Assembly: GCF_002159265.1 (NCBI RefSeq)
Contig: NZ_NFHG01000001.1
Location: 1 to 64,000 of the forward strand
Length of the DNA: 64,000 nt
Origin: Flavonifractor sp. An82
GTDB taxonomy: Bacteria; Bacillota; Clostridia; Oscillospirales; Oscillospiraceae
Direction of reading: 5' to 3'
The notes under the pieces are model-generated. The model did no database searches and had not been told where the DNA came from. It saw nothing but the letters and a program-made list of their open reading frames with translations. Shown here one piece after another: positions 7,841 through 16,555 of the stretch. The position numbers and the translations under genes were made by a program. How positions within the stretch are numbered: the stretch's first letter is position 1; the number at the start of each line of letters is the position of its first letter.

Positions 7841-10063
7841 TTACTCCTTCAAAAGGCGGCGGGCAGTTTCCTGGTTGCGCTCCTCCACCTGGCGCAGGCG
7901 CTCCACGCCGCCGGACAGGAAGGCGGAGTCCCCAATGCGGGCGTGGACGGCGTCGATATAGCCGCACAGGGTCTCGGCCGTTACCTGATCCAGGTCGGTG
8001 TAGAGGTCCTGGCCGATATAGGAGAGGAAGGAGCTGATTTTCTGGTCGTACACCACACCCACCAGGGGCACGCCCTGCCCGGCGGAGAAGACCAGGGCGT
8101 GGAGGCGCATGGAGAGCACCGCCTGCATCCGGGCAAACAGGCCGATGGTGTGGTCGGAGCTGCCGGTGTAGGTCAGGATGTGGTGGGGAGCCTTCATATA
8201 TTTGGCGGCCAGTCTGGCGGCGTCCACGTCCAGCCGGCGCTCGATGGGAAGGAACACGGGGGTCAGGCCGTACTTCTCATAGGCGTAGTCGGCGGCGGCA
8301 GCGAAGATGGGGGCCTTGGCCTCAAAGCCCGGCCAGGGCCGCAGGGCAAAGCCGATATACTTGCCGTTGGGGTCGATGCCCTGGCTCTCCAGAATGCCGT
8401 CCACCACCGGCTCGGGGGCAGCGGGCAGAATGACGGTGGGGTCGGCGGAGAGGATGATCTCCGGCCGGGTCACCCCCATGTCGTCCAGCTCCGCCTTGGA
8501 GTGGGTATCCCGGAGGGTGATGGCGTCTACGCTCTTCTGGAGGACCTTGGAGGCCCGGCGGCGGTTGGCGGGGGAGTGGATGGGCCCGATGCCGCAGCCG
8601 TACATCATGACCTTGTTGCCCAGACGCTTGGCCCAGGAGATGGTGAACAGATAGAACCACAGGGAGCGGTGGCTGGTCACGTCCTGCATCAGGGAGCCGC
8701 CGCCGTTGATATACAGCCTGGTCTTGCGCATCCGTCGCAGGAATTTCAGAATATTAAAGGTATAGATGGAGTTGACCCGATAGGTGCGGCGGGTATCCGA
8801 CGGGCTGCGGGACAGGACCCAGATGGGCAGGTCGGGGTCGATCTGCCGCAGCTCGGCCACGATGGCCTCCAGAATGGCGTCGTCGCCGGCGTTGCCCCGG
8901 CCGTAGGCGCCGCACACCAAAGCACCGTCCCGGGGGCCGGCCTTGCGGCTCTGGCGGCGGAGGATGGTCTCATAGATGGTGAGCTGCCGCTGGAGGGTGC
9001 TCTCCAGAGAGTAGTCCTCCTTGGCCCGCTGATAGAGCCGCTGCCCCATGTGCCGGCGCAGCTCCGGGTCCTTGGCCAGGGTGATGAGGTGGCGGGAGAG
9101 TCCCTCGGCGTCTCCGGCCTCAAAGAGGAAGCCGTGGATGCCGTGCTCGATCAGGTAGGGTACGCCGCCCACCCGGCTGGCCACCGTGGGAAGACCGGCC
9201 CGGGCTCCCTCGGTGAGGGAATAGGGGAAGGTTTCGGACAGGGAGGTGAGGGTGTTGATGTCCAGGGCGTTGTAAAAGCTGTCGGTGTCGGAGATCCAGC
9301 CGGCAAAGCACACCTGCTCCGTCACCCCCAGCTGATTCACCAGATCCTTCAGCATGCCCATCTGTTCGCCGTCGCCGGCGATGAGCAGCCGCAGGTGGGG
9401 GCACTCCTGATGGGCCAGGGCAAAGCCCCGCACAAGAGTGGCAATATCCTTCACCGGGTTGAGGCGGGCGGCGATGCCCACCACCACCGAGTCCTGATCG
9501 GCCTTCAGACCCACGCTCTTCCAGTAGGCCTCCCGGTCCAGGGCGGGGGTGCGGGGGGTGAAGTCGATACCGTTGTAGATGGTGAACAGCTTGTCCGGAT
9601 CAAAGCCCCGGGAGATGAGCAGGTCGGTCATGGCGTCGGACACGCCGATGCGATAGTCCAGGGTTCTGAGGGCTATGGTGTTGATGGTGCCGTAGGTGAT
9701 GCGGGAGAAGGGGCGGCCCAGATAGTCCAGCCGGTAGTCGGAGTGGACGGTGGTAACCACGGGCAGGCCGGTGGCCTTCCGCAGCAGGGCCCCCATCAGG
9801 TTGCCCCGGGCGCCGTGGCAGTGGAGGATCTGGTATCCGCCCTCTATGATCATCTTTTTCAGTTGATTGCGGACCTTCAGCAGGTTGTGTCCAGGCAGCA
9901 CCACGGTGTGGATGCCCAGCTCACGGGCCTCCTGGGAAAAGGGACCCTCCATAAAACACACCATGGTCACATCAATGGTGCGGGATAAATTCTGAAGCAG
10001 CATGTGGACATGGGTCTTGGCTCCGCCGCTGTCACCGCCGGAAATGAGGTGCATGACCTTCAT
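7841..10063 (-). CDS. Glycosyltransferase fused to CsaB-type pyruvyl transferase
   Basis: 740 aa with two complete enzymes. Residues 1 to about 370 are a GT4 glycosyltransferase (HLISGGDSGGAKTH at the N-terminus, ETFPYSLTEGARAGLPTVAS as the donor site). From about 380 on is a polysaccharide pyruvyl transferase of the CsaB type (VCGAYGRGNAGDDAILEAI, YINGGGSLMQD, MRLHALVFSAGQGVPLVGV). CsaB pyruvylates the wall polymer that anchors SLH-domain S-layer proteins, so the fusion suggests one protein both adds a sugar and pyruvylates it. ATG 10063 has TTTGGAGG nine bases upstream. Divergent from the DUF4330 gene. Confidence 0.88.
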   Translation of the reverse strand: MKVMHLISGGDSGGAKTHVHMLLQNLSRTIDVTMVCFMEGPFSQEARELGIHTVVLPGHNLLKVRNQLKKMIIEGGYQILHCHGARGNLMGALLRKATGLPVVTTVHSDYRLDYLGRPFSRITYGTINTIALRTLDYRIGVSDAMTDLLISRGFDPDKLFTIYNGIDFTPRTPALDREAYWKSVGLKADQDSVVVGIAARLNPVKDIATLVRGFALAHQECPHLRLLIAGDGEQMGMLKDLVNQLGVTEQVCFAGWISDTDSFYNALDINTLTSLSETFPYSLTEGARAGLPTVASRVGGVPYLIEHGIHGFLFEAGDAEGLSRHLITLAKDPELRRHMGQRLYQRAKEDYSLESTLQRQLTIYETILRRQSRKAGPRDGALVCGAYGRGNAGDDAILEAIVAELRQIDPDLPIWVLSRSPSDTRRTYRVNSIYTFNILKFLRRMRKTRLYINGGGSLMQDVTSHRSLWFYLFTISWAKRLGNKVMMYGCGIGPIHSPANRRRASKVLQKSVDAITLRDTHSKAELDDMGVTRPEIILSADPTVILPAAPEPVVDGILESQGIDPNGKYIGFALRPWPGFEAKAPIFAAAADYAYEKYGLTPVFLPIERRLDVDAARLAAKYMKAPHHILTYTGSSDHTIGLFARMQAVLSMRLHALVFSAGQGVPLVGVVYDQKISSFLSYIGQDLYTDLDQVTAETLCGYIDAVHARIGDSAFLSGGVERLRQVEERNQETARRLLKE

Positions 10064-10085
10064 GAAAGCAAAACCTCCAAAGAAA

Positions 10086-10168
10086 GTACTTGTGTCTTTG
10101 TGGGAATCTATGATACAATAACCCGGTATCATTGTACCAAGCGCGACATGAATTTACAACCTCGGAGG
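10086..10168. promoter_or_regulatory. Divergent promoter region with a dyad
   Basis: Between the GT-CsaB gene and the DUF4330 gene. On the plus strand TTGTGT, 18 bases and TACAAT form a plausible promoter for DUF4330. An inverted repeat, TGATAC-nine bases-GTATCA, covers the -10 region (about 10,109-10,131) and could be an operator. GGAGG ten bases before 10,179 sets the DUF4330 start. Confidence 0.45.
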
Positions 10169-10178
10169 CTGCAAAAAG

Positions 10179-10691
10179 ATGATAGACGAAAAGGGAAGAC
10201 TGTTTGGTAAAATCAACATCGTGGATCTGCTGGTGATCCTGGTGATCGTTATTGCGGCGGCGGTGCTGGGCGTGAAGTTCCTCAAGCCCGGCGGCAGCGG
10301 TGCCATCGGCGGCGGTAGCGCCGGCACCCATGTGACCTATACGGTGCTGGTGGAAAATGTTCAGCCTGAAGTGTACGAGAACGTGCAGAAGTATATCCCC
10401 TCCACTCTGATGGCTTCCGGCGAGCTGCTGGACGGTCAGGTGACCTCCGTCACTGCCGCTCCCCATGAGGATGTTGTCAGCGTGGATACCACCGACGGCA
10501 CCGTGGAGCTGCCCGCTGACAAGGACCTGCTGGATCTGACCTTCACGGTGGAGTGCAACGTGTCCAACGCCATCACCACCGAAATCGGTACCCAGGAGGT
10601 TCGGGTGGGCAAGAACCACATCGTCAAGACCGACAAGTTTGAGCTGACCGGCGTGGTCACCGACTGCACCTGGGGCGACGAGGCCCAGTAA
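10179..10691 (+). CDS. DUF4330 family membrane-anchored protein
   Basis: 170 aa. It starts with the DUF4330 signature (IDEKGRLFGKINIVDLLVIL), runs into one transmembrane helix (about residues 13-32), then a Gly-rich linker and an extracytoplasmic beta-rich domain. Function unknown; members are frequently encoded beside CsaB genes in Clostridia, as here. Probably part of envelope assembly (inference from neighbourhood only). Confidence 0.85.
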   Translation: MIDEKGRLFGKINIVDLLVILVIVIAAAVLGVKFLKPGGSGAIGGGSAGTHVTYTVLVENVQPEVYENVQKYIPSTLMASGELLDGQVTSVTAAPHEDVVSVDTTDGTVELPADKDLLDLTFTVECNVSNAITTEIGTQEVRVGKNHIVKTDKFELTGVVTDCTWGDEAQ

Positions 10692-10766
10692 TCAGACCCA
10701 ACATCAATCAAACAGAGGGGCGGCGGTTTCATACCGCCGTCCTTTTTCCAATCGGAGGAATATGTT

Positions 10767-11321
10767 ATGCCCCAATGGCTGCTGAATATGGACGGCGGGA
10801 TCCTGCTGTGGCTCCAGGACGTGGTGCGCAACGGGATTCTGGACCCATTCTTTAAAGTTTATACCCAGCTGGGCAACGCCGGCCTGCTGTGGATCGCCCT
10901 CTCCCTGGTGCTGCTGTGCATCCCTAAGACCCGGAAGGCGGGCTTTGTCAGTCTCATTGCTATGCTGCTGGGTCTTTTGTGTACCAATGTGGTGCTCAAG
11001 CATCTGGTGGGCCGGGAACGGCCCTGGCTGCTGCTGACGGAGCTGGTGCCCCTGGTGACGGAGCACGACCCAAACTCCTTTCCCTCGGGCCACACCTGCG
11101 CCGCCTTTGCGGCCGCTTCCGCATGGTGCCGCACCCTGCCCCGCCGCTGGATGAAGGTGGTGGCGGTGGTGATGGCCGCCCTGATGGGCTTCTCCCGGCT
11201 CTATGTGGGCGTTCATTTCCCCACGGACGTTGTGGCCGGCATGGCGGTGGGCCTGCTGTGCGGCTGGCTGGCCTGGCTGATCTGGAAGCGGCTGGCCGCC
11301 TGGCGGGGCTGGGAGGCGTAG
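10767..11321 (+). CDS. PAP2-superfamily membrane phosphatase
   Basis: 184 aa integral membrane protein. The three PAP2 catalytic motifs are present: KHLVGRERP (78-86), PSGH (106-109) and SRLYVGVHFPTD (143-154), on the outer face between helices. Likely substrates are undecaprenyl or phosphatidylglycerol-type lipid phosphates. GGAGG lies seven bases before the ATG. Its stop nearly touches the next ATG, so it forms an operon with the GNAT gene. Confidence 0.9.
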   Translation: MPQWLLNMDGGILLWLQDVVRNGILDPFFKVYTQLGNAGLLWIALSLVLLCIPKTRKAGFVSLIAMLLGLLCTNVVLKHLVGRERPWLLLTELVPLVTEHDPNSFPSGHTCAAFAAASAWCRTLPRRWMKVVAVVMAALMGFSRLYVGVHFPTDVVAGMAVGLLCGWLAWLIWKRLAAWRGWEA

Positions 11322-11322
11322 C

Positions 11323-11871
11323 ATGAAGGGGGAAGAACGGGAAGTGGTGCTGCGGGACGGCACCCGCTGCCTGCTGCGCAGTCCCCGGGCCGAGGACGGG
11401 GAGGCGGTGCTCCGCCATCTGCGCCGGGTGGCGGCGGAGAGCCCCTTCACTGCCTTTCTGCCCGAGGAGCTTACCGGCACCCTGCGGGAGGAACAGGCCT
11501 TCCTCAAACGGCAGCTGACCAGCACCGACCGGCTCATGCTGGGGTGCTTCGTGGGAGACAGGCTCATCGGCCTGGGCGGATTGGGTCCGGCGGCCTCCAA
11601 CCGCAAGTGCCGCCACCGGGCGGAGATGGGGGTAACCATCCGTCGCCGCTGGTGGGGATTGGGCCTGGGCCGGACTCTGGTGGAGCAGCTGTGCCGGGAG
11701 GCCGGTCACATGGGCTATGAGCGGATGGAGCTCCAGGTCATGGAGGACAACCAGCGGGCCATCGCCCTCTATGAGGGGCGGGGATTTGTGCGCTGCGGGC
11801 TGCTGCCCGACGCCTACAGAACGGATGGAGGCAGCCAGGCCGCGGTGCTGATGAGCAAAGCGCTGGTATAA
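11323..11871 (+). CDS. GNAT-family N-acetyltransferase
   Basis: 182 aa. Acetyl-CoA-binding motif A (MGVTIRRRWWGLGLGRTLVEQL) followed by LQVMEDNQRAIALYEGRGF, the motif B tail of the RimJ/L-like group. Two bases separate it from the PAP2 stop. Acceptor substrate unknown. Ends at the shared terminator 11,873-11,907. Confidence 0.85.
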   Translation: MKGEEREVVLRDGTRCLLRSPRAEDGEAVLRHLRRVAAESPFTAFLPEELTGTLREEQAFLKRQLTSTDRLMLGCFVGDRLIGLGGLGPAASNRKCRHRAEMGVTIRRRWWGLGLGRTLVEQLCREAGHMGYERMELQVMEDNQRAIALYEGRGFVRCGLLPDAYRTDGGSQAAVLMSKALV

Positions 11872-11872
11872 G

Positions 11873-11907
11873 AAAAGGCTCCGGTTCATGGAACCGGAGC
11901 CTTTTTG
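11873..11907. terminator. Bidirectional terminator
   Basis: A 12-bp perfect stem (AGGCTCCGGTTC and complement) around ATG with a T-run on the plus side and an A-run on the other, between converging genes. Confidence 0.9.
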
Positions 11908-11910
11908 TGA

Positions 11911-13104
11911 TTATTCCGTGGTATAGTTGTCAAAATAACCCTGGATATAGACGATAGGAGTGCCCTTGTCGCCGGAGCCGGAGGTCAGATCGCACAGAGA
12001 GCCGATCAGATCGGTGAGGCGGCGGGGGGTGGTGCCCTGAGCGGCCATCTTGCCCACCAGGGAGCCGTCCTTCTTCTTGATCTCGCCCTTGATGGCCTCA
12101 CGCAGGGCCTCGCCGGACAGGGCGGCAAAGTCGTTGTCGGCCAGGTACTTCAGCTTCAGCTCGTTGGGGGTGCCCTCCAGGCCTGCGGTGTAGGCGGGGG
12201 AGACCACCGGATCGGCCAGCTCCCAGATCTTGCCCACGGGGTCCTTGAAGGCGCCGTCGCCGTACACCATGACCTCCACGTGCTTGCCGGTGGCCTTCAG
12301 CAGGCGGGCCTGCACGTCCTCCACCAGATCCTGGCAGGGACGGGGGAAGAGCTTCACCTTGTCCTCGGTGGACTTGTTGGAGCCCAGCAGGCCGTACTTC
12401 TCATTGTAGCCGCTGCCGTTCACAGGGGCGGTCATGATCTCATCCAGGCAGAAGACCTTCTCGGCACCGGCGGCCACCAGGCGGCGCTTGGTGCGGGCGC
12501 GGGTATGGATGTCGCAGGCCAGCACGTTCTTGGTGTAGGACAGGATGGCCCGGGGATCGTTGGCGAAGATGACCTCCACCTCGGCGCCGGACTCCCGGAT
12601 CAGGTTGGAATAGTAGTCCACATAGTCCACGCCGGTGAAGGGGTGGGTGGTGTAGCCGAACAGCTCCCGGTAGCGCTCCAGGGAGAGCACGTCCTTATAG
12701 GGATCGACGCCCTTCTCGTCCATCACGTCCTCGTCGATCAGGTGGTTGCCCACCTCGTCAGAGGGGTAGGACAGCATCAGAACGATCTTCTTGGCGCCCT
12801 TGGCAATGCCGCGCAGGCAGATGGCAAAGCGGTTGCGGCTGAGAATGGGGAAAATGACGCCAATGGTCTCTCCGCCCAGCTTGGCCTTCACATCGGCGGC
12901 AATATCGTCCACCGAGGCGTAGTTACCCTGGGCGCGGGCCACGATGGCTTCGGTCATAGCGACCACGTCACGGTCACGTACAGAAAACGCGCCGTCTTTG
13001 ACCGCCTCCAGGACAGACCCGGTGACGATCTCGGCCAGGTCATCTCCGCTGCGGATAATGGGGGCGCGGATACCCATGGATACGGTGCCGACCATCCGGC
13101 TCAT
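11911..13104 (-). CDS. Coenzyme F420-0:L-glutamate ligase-like protein
   Basis: 397 aa, PF01996-type. It begins with the family pattern (R-PIIRSGDDLAEIV, VVAMTEAIVARAQGNY). In methanogens and actinobacteria this fold adds glutamate to F420-0; Firmicutes of this kind are not known to make F420, so the true substrate here is open. ATG 13,104 has AGGAGTG ten bases upstream, and a near-consensus promoter precedes it. Confidence 0.75.
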   Translation of the reverse strand: MSRMVGTVSMGIRAPIIRSGDDLAEIVTGSVLEAVKDGAFSVRDRDVVAMTEAIVARAQGNYASVDDIAADVKAKLGGETIGVIFPILSRNRFAICLRGIAKGAKKIVLMLSYPSDEVGNHLIDEDVMDEKGVDPYKDVLSLERYRELFGYTTHPFTGVDYVDYYSNLIRESGAEVEVIFANDPRAILSYTKNVLACDIHTRARTKRRLVAAGAEKVFCLDEIMTAPVNGSGYNEKYGLLGSNKSTEDKVKLFPRPCQDLVEDVQARLLKATGKHVEVMVYGDGAFKDPVGKIWELADPVVSPAYTAGLEGTPNELKLKYLADNDFAALSGEALREAIKGEIKKKDGSLVGKMAAQGTTPRRLTDLIGSLCDLTSGSGDKGTPIVYIQGYFDNYTTE

Positions 13105-13155
13105 AGAACAACACTCCTAGATATTTCAATTCACTGCGTCTTTTGCAGCATTCCA

Positions 13156-13184
13156 ATTATACTATAGTTTTATATGGATGTAAA
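13156..13184 (-). promoter_or_regulatory. Sigma-A promoter for the F420-ligase-like gene
   Basis: On the minus strand: -35 TTTACA (13,179-13,184), 17-base spacer, -10 TATAAT (13,156-13,161). Confidence 0.75.
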
Positions 13185-13207
13185 ACATTTTTCATGAAAC
13201 GTGTCAT

Positions 13208-14083
13208 TTATTGGCAGGCGTTCCACCACTGGACGGTGTCCAGGAACCGGGCGGTAAGAGGGGAGAGGAGCTTGCCGCTGCGCACCGCAATCCCGATCTG
13301 CCGGCTGCGGGGGTGCTCCAGAGGGATGGCGGCGAAGGACCGGCCGGAGCTCTGGAGCACCAGCTCGGGCATGATGCTCACCCCCAGCCCCTGCTCCACC
13401 ATGGACAGGATGGCAAAGTCGTCGTTGACGGTGTACTGAAGATTGGGGTGGATGCCCTCCTGCTGAAAAATAAGGTCGATCTCCACGTCCCGCTCCTCAC
13501 TGATGCGGATGTAGGGGTCCTGGGTGAAGCGCTCCATGGGGTAGCAGGGGGCGTGCGCCAGAGGATGGTCCGGGGGGAGCACCGCCATCAGCCGGTCCTG
13601 CCGCAGGGCCACGGTATCCAGACCCTCCCCGGCGGGCAGGCCCAGGAAGCCGCAGTCCACCGCCCCCTGGCGTACCATGTCCTCGATCTCGGCAAATTCC
13701 CAGCTGCTCACCAGTTCAAAGTGGATGCCGGGGTAGCGCTGGAGAAATTCCTTCATGATGGAGGGCAGCCAGTGGATGGACACGCTGGTGAAGGTGCCCA
13801 CCCGCAGGGTGCCCCGGGTGAGCCCGTGGAGGTCGGCCACCTGCTCCTCCAGCTCCTTGTGGGCGGTGCAGACCGAGCGCAGGTAGGGGAGAAGGGTCTC
13901 TCCCGCCGGGCTGAGACGGACGCCGCCCCGGCCCCTCACCAGCAGCTCCATGTCCCACTCCAGCTCCAGGGCGGCGATCATCCGGCTGGCCGCCGACTGG
14001 GTGTAGCCCAGGGCCTCCGCCGCCTTGGTGATGCCCCCCAGCTCCACGGTTTTCAGCAGGATCTGATACTTGATCAGGCTCAT
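13208..14083 (-). CDS. LysR-family transcriptional regulator
   Basis: 291 aa. N-terminal winged helix (YQILLKTVELGGITKAAEALGYTQSAASRMIAALE), then the periplasmic-binding-like effector domain (LRVGTFTSVSIHWLP, CGFLGLPAGEGLDTVAL, GLGVSIMPEL). The start at 14,083 is preferred over an ATG nine bases earlier, which abuts the AAAAGGA site. Divergent from the small gene at 14,205, which it may control. Effector unknown. Confidence 0.88.
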   Translation of the reverse strand: MSLIKYQILLKTVELGGITKAAEALGYTQSAASRMIAALELEWDMELLVRGRGGVRLSPAGETLLPYLRSVCTAHKELEEQVADLHGLTRGTLRVGTFTSVSIHWLPSIMKEFLQRYPGIHFELVSSWEFAEIEDMVRQGAVDCGFLGLPAGEGLDTVALRQDRLMAVLPPDHPLAHAPCYPMERFTQDPYIRISEERDVEIDLIFQQEGIHPNLQYTVNDDFAILSMVEQGLGVSIMPELVLQSSGRSFAAIPLEHPRSRQIGIAVRSGKLLSPLTARFLDTVQWWNACQ

Positions 14084-14127
14084 AGATATCATTCCTTTTA
14101 GTCATATATTATATGAAAAAGATTCGT

Positions 14128-14156
14128 TTGAATCATGGTGAACTCTATTGTATACT
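14128..14156 (+). promoter_or_regulatory. Sigma-A promoter for the 49-aa gene
   Basis: -35 TTGAAT (14,128-14,133), 17-base spacer, -10 TATACT (14,151-14,156), in the lysR divergent region, a typical site for LysR control. Confidence 0.75.
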
Positions 14157-14204
14157 ATAGCCAGAAGGAAGGCAAGAGCGTTACGACAGAAAGGAGCGAG
14201 TTCC

Positions 14205-14354
14205 ATGAAGAAGAACAACATGATGGTGATGGATCGGAAGCACAACGGCTATGAGCTGATGGGGAAGGGTATGTCGGTAAACGTCATGCGGACCTATTGG
14301 AAGGGAAGCCCCTGGAAAGCGCTCCAGGTCTGTGTCCGCGGTGCGGAAATCTGA
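14205..14354 (+). CDS. Small protein of 49 aa, unknown
   Basis: Starts with MKKNNMMVMDRKHNGYEL and is rich in Met and Lys. Support for reality: a near-consensus promoter, AAAGGAG nine bases before the ATG, and a strong terminator after it. Divergent from lysR. No family is recognised; there is no membrane segment. Confidence 0.6.
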   Translation: MKKNNMMVMDRKHNGYELMGKGMSVNVMRTYWKGSPWKALQVCVRGAEI

Positions 14355-14382
14355 TCTCTGCTTCGGTTGGGGAGAACCGATA

Positions 14383-14427
14383 AGGCCCGGGGGGCCTGCC
14401 ATAGTGCAGGCCCCCTGGGCGGTTTTT
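14383..14427. terminator. Strong terminator
   Basis: A GC-rich stem of about 15 bp (GGCCCGGGGGGCCTGC side) closed by CATAGT and followed by GGTTTTT on the plus strand; its far side abuts the stop of the converging anti-sigma gene. Confidence 0.85.
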
Positions 14428-15643
14428 ATGGGGACAGGTCATCCGGTTGGGGGAAGGGGTAGGTCTTGCCGGCCATGGTGATGGATTCCACCTGGCTCAG
14501 GTCAAAGGCCTGGAGGGGGGTAAAGCGGTAGCGCCGGATTCCGTCCTCGCTGGCATCGGGGTAGGGCTCCTCGGCAGAGAGCCAGGTCCCGGCATAGGGG
14601 CTGGGGATCTGGCGGATCAGTTCCGAAGTGCCGTCCCGGTAGTTCAGCCGGGCGTCTGCCAACGTTTCCTCCACGCTGACTGACCAGCTGCCGCCGAACA
14701 TCCTCCGGACCAGATAGCCCTCCAGCTGGGGAGGCAGCGGTGTGTCGGACTGCTCCTCCAGCTCCAGCAGTACCTCCGCGCCCGAGACGGCGGTCCACTC
14801 CTCCAGAGTGGGAGTGGTCATCTCCAGTTCGATATAGCCTGCGCAGATGGAGATTTGATCAATGGTGCCCTCCTGGGTGTACTGGGAAAACGCTGGCATG
14901 TCAGGCCGCAGGCCCCAGGCCTCCTTCAGCTGACGGGTGGTGTTGACCACCGTAATATCCGCCGGACAGGTGAGGGCCTGGCTCTCGGTCACCGGGACAG
15001 TCACCGGGCCATAGGCGGCGATGGGTTTGAGGTCATGACAAAGATTCATGCTCACCTCCACCTGCTCCAGCGACTTGTCCTCCAGGGTCATGGATACCTT
15101 GACCAGGGAGGTACGGGTGTCCGGGTCGTAGCCGGCCTGTTCCAGATGGAGGGCGGTGCATCCGTCCAATCCGCCCCGGGGACCCCACTCCCATTCCGGG
15201 GAAGTGCCTGCGGCGGCCTCTTCGGGCACGGGAGAGACTGCGACATAGGCGTAAAGCCGGCTGCCGCTGCACATGGTGGCCACCAGGGTGGCCTGGGGCG
15301 CTGTCTCAGTCCCTGTTTGCAGGGGATTATCATATTCCGTCCATTCCCGGATGGGGTCATCCTGGGACACCCCCATATCCGCCCGGGCCGCGTCCCGCAG
15401 GGTGAACACCACCGCGAAGGCGGTGAGGCAGCACAGGGAGAGCAGGAGGGCGGCCACCAGCAGGCCCCGGGAAAAGAACCGCTTCCGTTGGCGGGCGGCC
15501 TGGGGCCTGTTCCCGCCCGTTTCTTCACAGATGTGTTTCATGGTCAGCTCCTTGATCCTGACAGGGGAGAGAGGGGTGTCGCCCTTTAGGTCCACACGGT
15601 CCTCCCTATAGTGGTCCAGCAGATCGGAGATGCTGCGCTTCAT
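14426..15643 (-). CDS. Membrane anti-sigma factor (DUF4179-like)
   Basis: 405 aa. A cytoplasmic N-terminal segment of ~55 residues ending in a basic stretch (RQRKRFFSRG), one transmembrane helix (about 57-80), then a large extracytoplasmic beta-rich domain. The start ATG overlaps the stop of the upstream ECF sigma gene by four bases (ATGA), the usual sigma/anti-sigma coupling. It is inferred to hold the sigma factor inactive until an envelope signal. Family assignment by architecture. Confidence 0.75.
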   Translation of the reverse strand: MKRSISDLLDHYREDRVDLKGDTPLSPVRIKELTMKHICEETGGNRPQAARQRKRFFSRGLLVAALLLSLCCLTAFAVVFTLRDAARADMGVSQDDPIREWTEYDNPLQTGTETAPQATLVATMCSGSRLYAYVAVSPVPEEAAAGTSPEWEWGPRGGLDGCTALHLEQAGYDPDTRTSLVKVSMTLEDKSLEQVEVSMNLCHDLKPIAAYGPVTVPVTESQALTCPADITVVNTTRQLKEAWGLRPDMPAFSQYTQEGTIDQISICAGYIELEMTTPTLEEWTAVSGAEVLLELEEQSDTPLPPQLEGYLVRRMFGGSWSVSVEETLADARLNYRDGTSELIRQIPSPYAGTWLSAEEPYPDASEDGIRRYRFTPLQAFDLSQVESITMAGKTYPFPQPDDLSP

Positions 15644-16185
15644 TCCAGGGCGCCCCCTTTCATCAGTGCTTCTTTCAATTTCATGCGCCCCCGTCTCAGT
15701 TTGGATTTTACGGTGGACTCGTTGAGGGACATGGTGAGAGAGATTTCCTTGACCGGTTGGGTGTAATAGTAGTGGCGGAGAAAGATTTCCCGCTCATCCT
15801 CCGGCAGGGCATCTACCGCCCGGCGGACCAGCTCCTGCTCCTCGGCCTGCTCCAGCCGGGTGATGGGATCGCTGAGACCGGGCAGGTCCAGAAGGTCCTC
15901 CTCCAGTGGCAAGCTGCGGCCCCGTTGGCGCAGCTTGTTTTTGGCCTTGTTCCGGGCCACCGCCCCCAGCCAGCTCTTGATATGGCCGCACTCCAGGTCG
16001 GCGGCCTGGTTCCAGGCTGCCAGAAACACGTCGGAGACCACCTCCTCCGCGTCCTCCGGAGCCATGGAGCCCCGGAGGATATTCCACACGATGACCGACA
16101 CATAGGGCAGGTAGGCATGCATCAGAAGCTCCAGCCCCTTTGGATCGCCTCGTTTCAGTTTTTCCAGCAGGATTGCGTCTCTCAT
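15640..16185 (-). CDS. ECF-type sigma-70 family RNA polymerase sigma factor
   Basis: 181 aa. Region 2 (VIVWNILRGSMAPEDAEEVVSDVFLAAW) and region 4 (ALPEDEREIFLRHYYYTQPVKEISLTMSLNESTVKSKLRRG). No region 3, as expected for ECF factors. Co-transcribed with the anti-sigma gene. It is the last complete chromosomal gene before the phage junction. Confidence 0.9.
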   Translation of the reverse strand: MRDAILLEKLKRGDPKGLELLMHAYLPYVSVIVWNILRGSMAPEDAEEVVSDVFLAAWNQAADLECGHIKSWLGAVARNKAKNKLRQRGRSLPLEEDLLDLPGLSDPITRLEQAEEQELVRRAVDALPEDEREIFLRHYYYTQPVKEISLTMSLNESTVKSKLRRGRMKLKEALMKGGALE

Positions 16186-16285
16186 AACCGGCCCCCAACA
16201 GATTGAAAGCTGCTTTCACCAATCATATCACAGGAAAGGAGCGTCAGGTTGCACCTGAACGGGGATTTTTTCTGCGGGGAAAAAG

Positions 16286-16315
16286 AAAACCGACGATCTT
16301 GCGATCGTCGGTTTT
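16286..16315 (-). terminator. Original terminator of the tRNA-Cys gene
   Basis: A 13-bp stem (AAAACCGACGATC and complement) with loop TTGC, followed on the minus strand by CTTTTT. It lies directly after the encoded CCA of the tRNA-Cys fragment. Confidence 0.85.
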
Positions 16316-16316
16316 A

Positions 16317-16360
16317 TGGAGGCGACACCCAGATTCGAACTGGGGGTGGAGCTTTTGCAG
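16317..16360 (-). tRNA. 3' half of tRNA-Cys(GCA), prophage attachment site
   Basis: Read on the minus strand: anticodon loop CTGCAAA, 3' anticodon stem AGCTC, variable CACC, T-arm CCCAG-TTCGAAT-CTGGG, acceptor strand TGTCGCC, discriminator T and encoded CCA. T73 and anticodon GCA identify tRNA-Cys. The 5' half (acceptor GGCGACA, D-arm, GAGCT) is absent; from 16,361 the sequence changes to AT-rich phage DNA. This is an att junction with the crossover in or just 5' of the anticodon loop. The intact gene should lie at the far end. Confidence 0.85.
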
Positions 16361-16501
16361 AACATAACCTTCAATCTGCAACCCTTACTCTTGCAATGAC
16401 TACCGCATATTTAATTTAATTATTACACCAATTACTGCACCAATTTTGCAAAAATCGAAACTGTTTTTTTGATAAAACGGTTATAAATTTTGATGCAGAA
16501 A

Positions 16502-16530
16502 TTGACTTGCATGTTTTTGTGTGATATATA
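16502..16530 (+). promoter_or_regulatory. Sigma-A promoter for the plus-strand gene at 16,556
   Basis: -35 TTGACT (16,502-16,507), 17-base spacer, -10 TATATA (16,525-16,530). Confidence 0.7.
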
Positions 16531-16555
16531 TATGATATCTGAAAAAGAGGTGATT

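Noticed and set aside
7802-9988. 728-codon open frame on the plus strand
   Set aside because: Antisense shadow of the GT-CsaB gene, whose motifs are clear on the minus strand.
16317-16420. A complete tRNA-Cys with an intron
   Set aside because: No D-arm or matching 5' acceptor is found within the following 100 bases, and the composition changes abruptly at 16,361.
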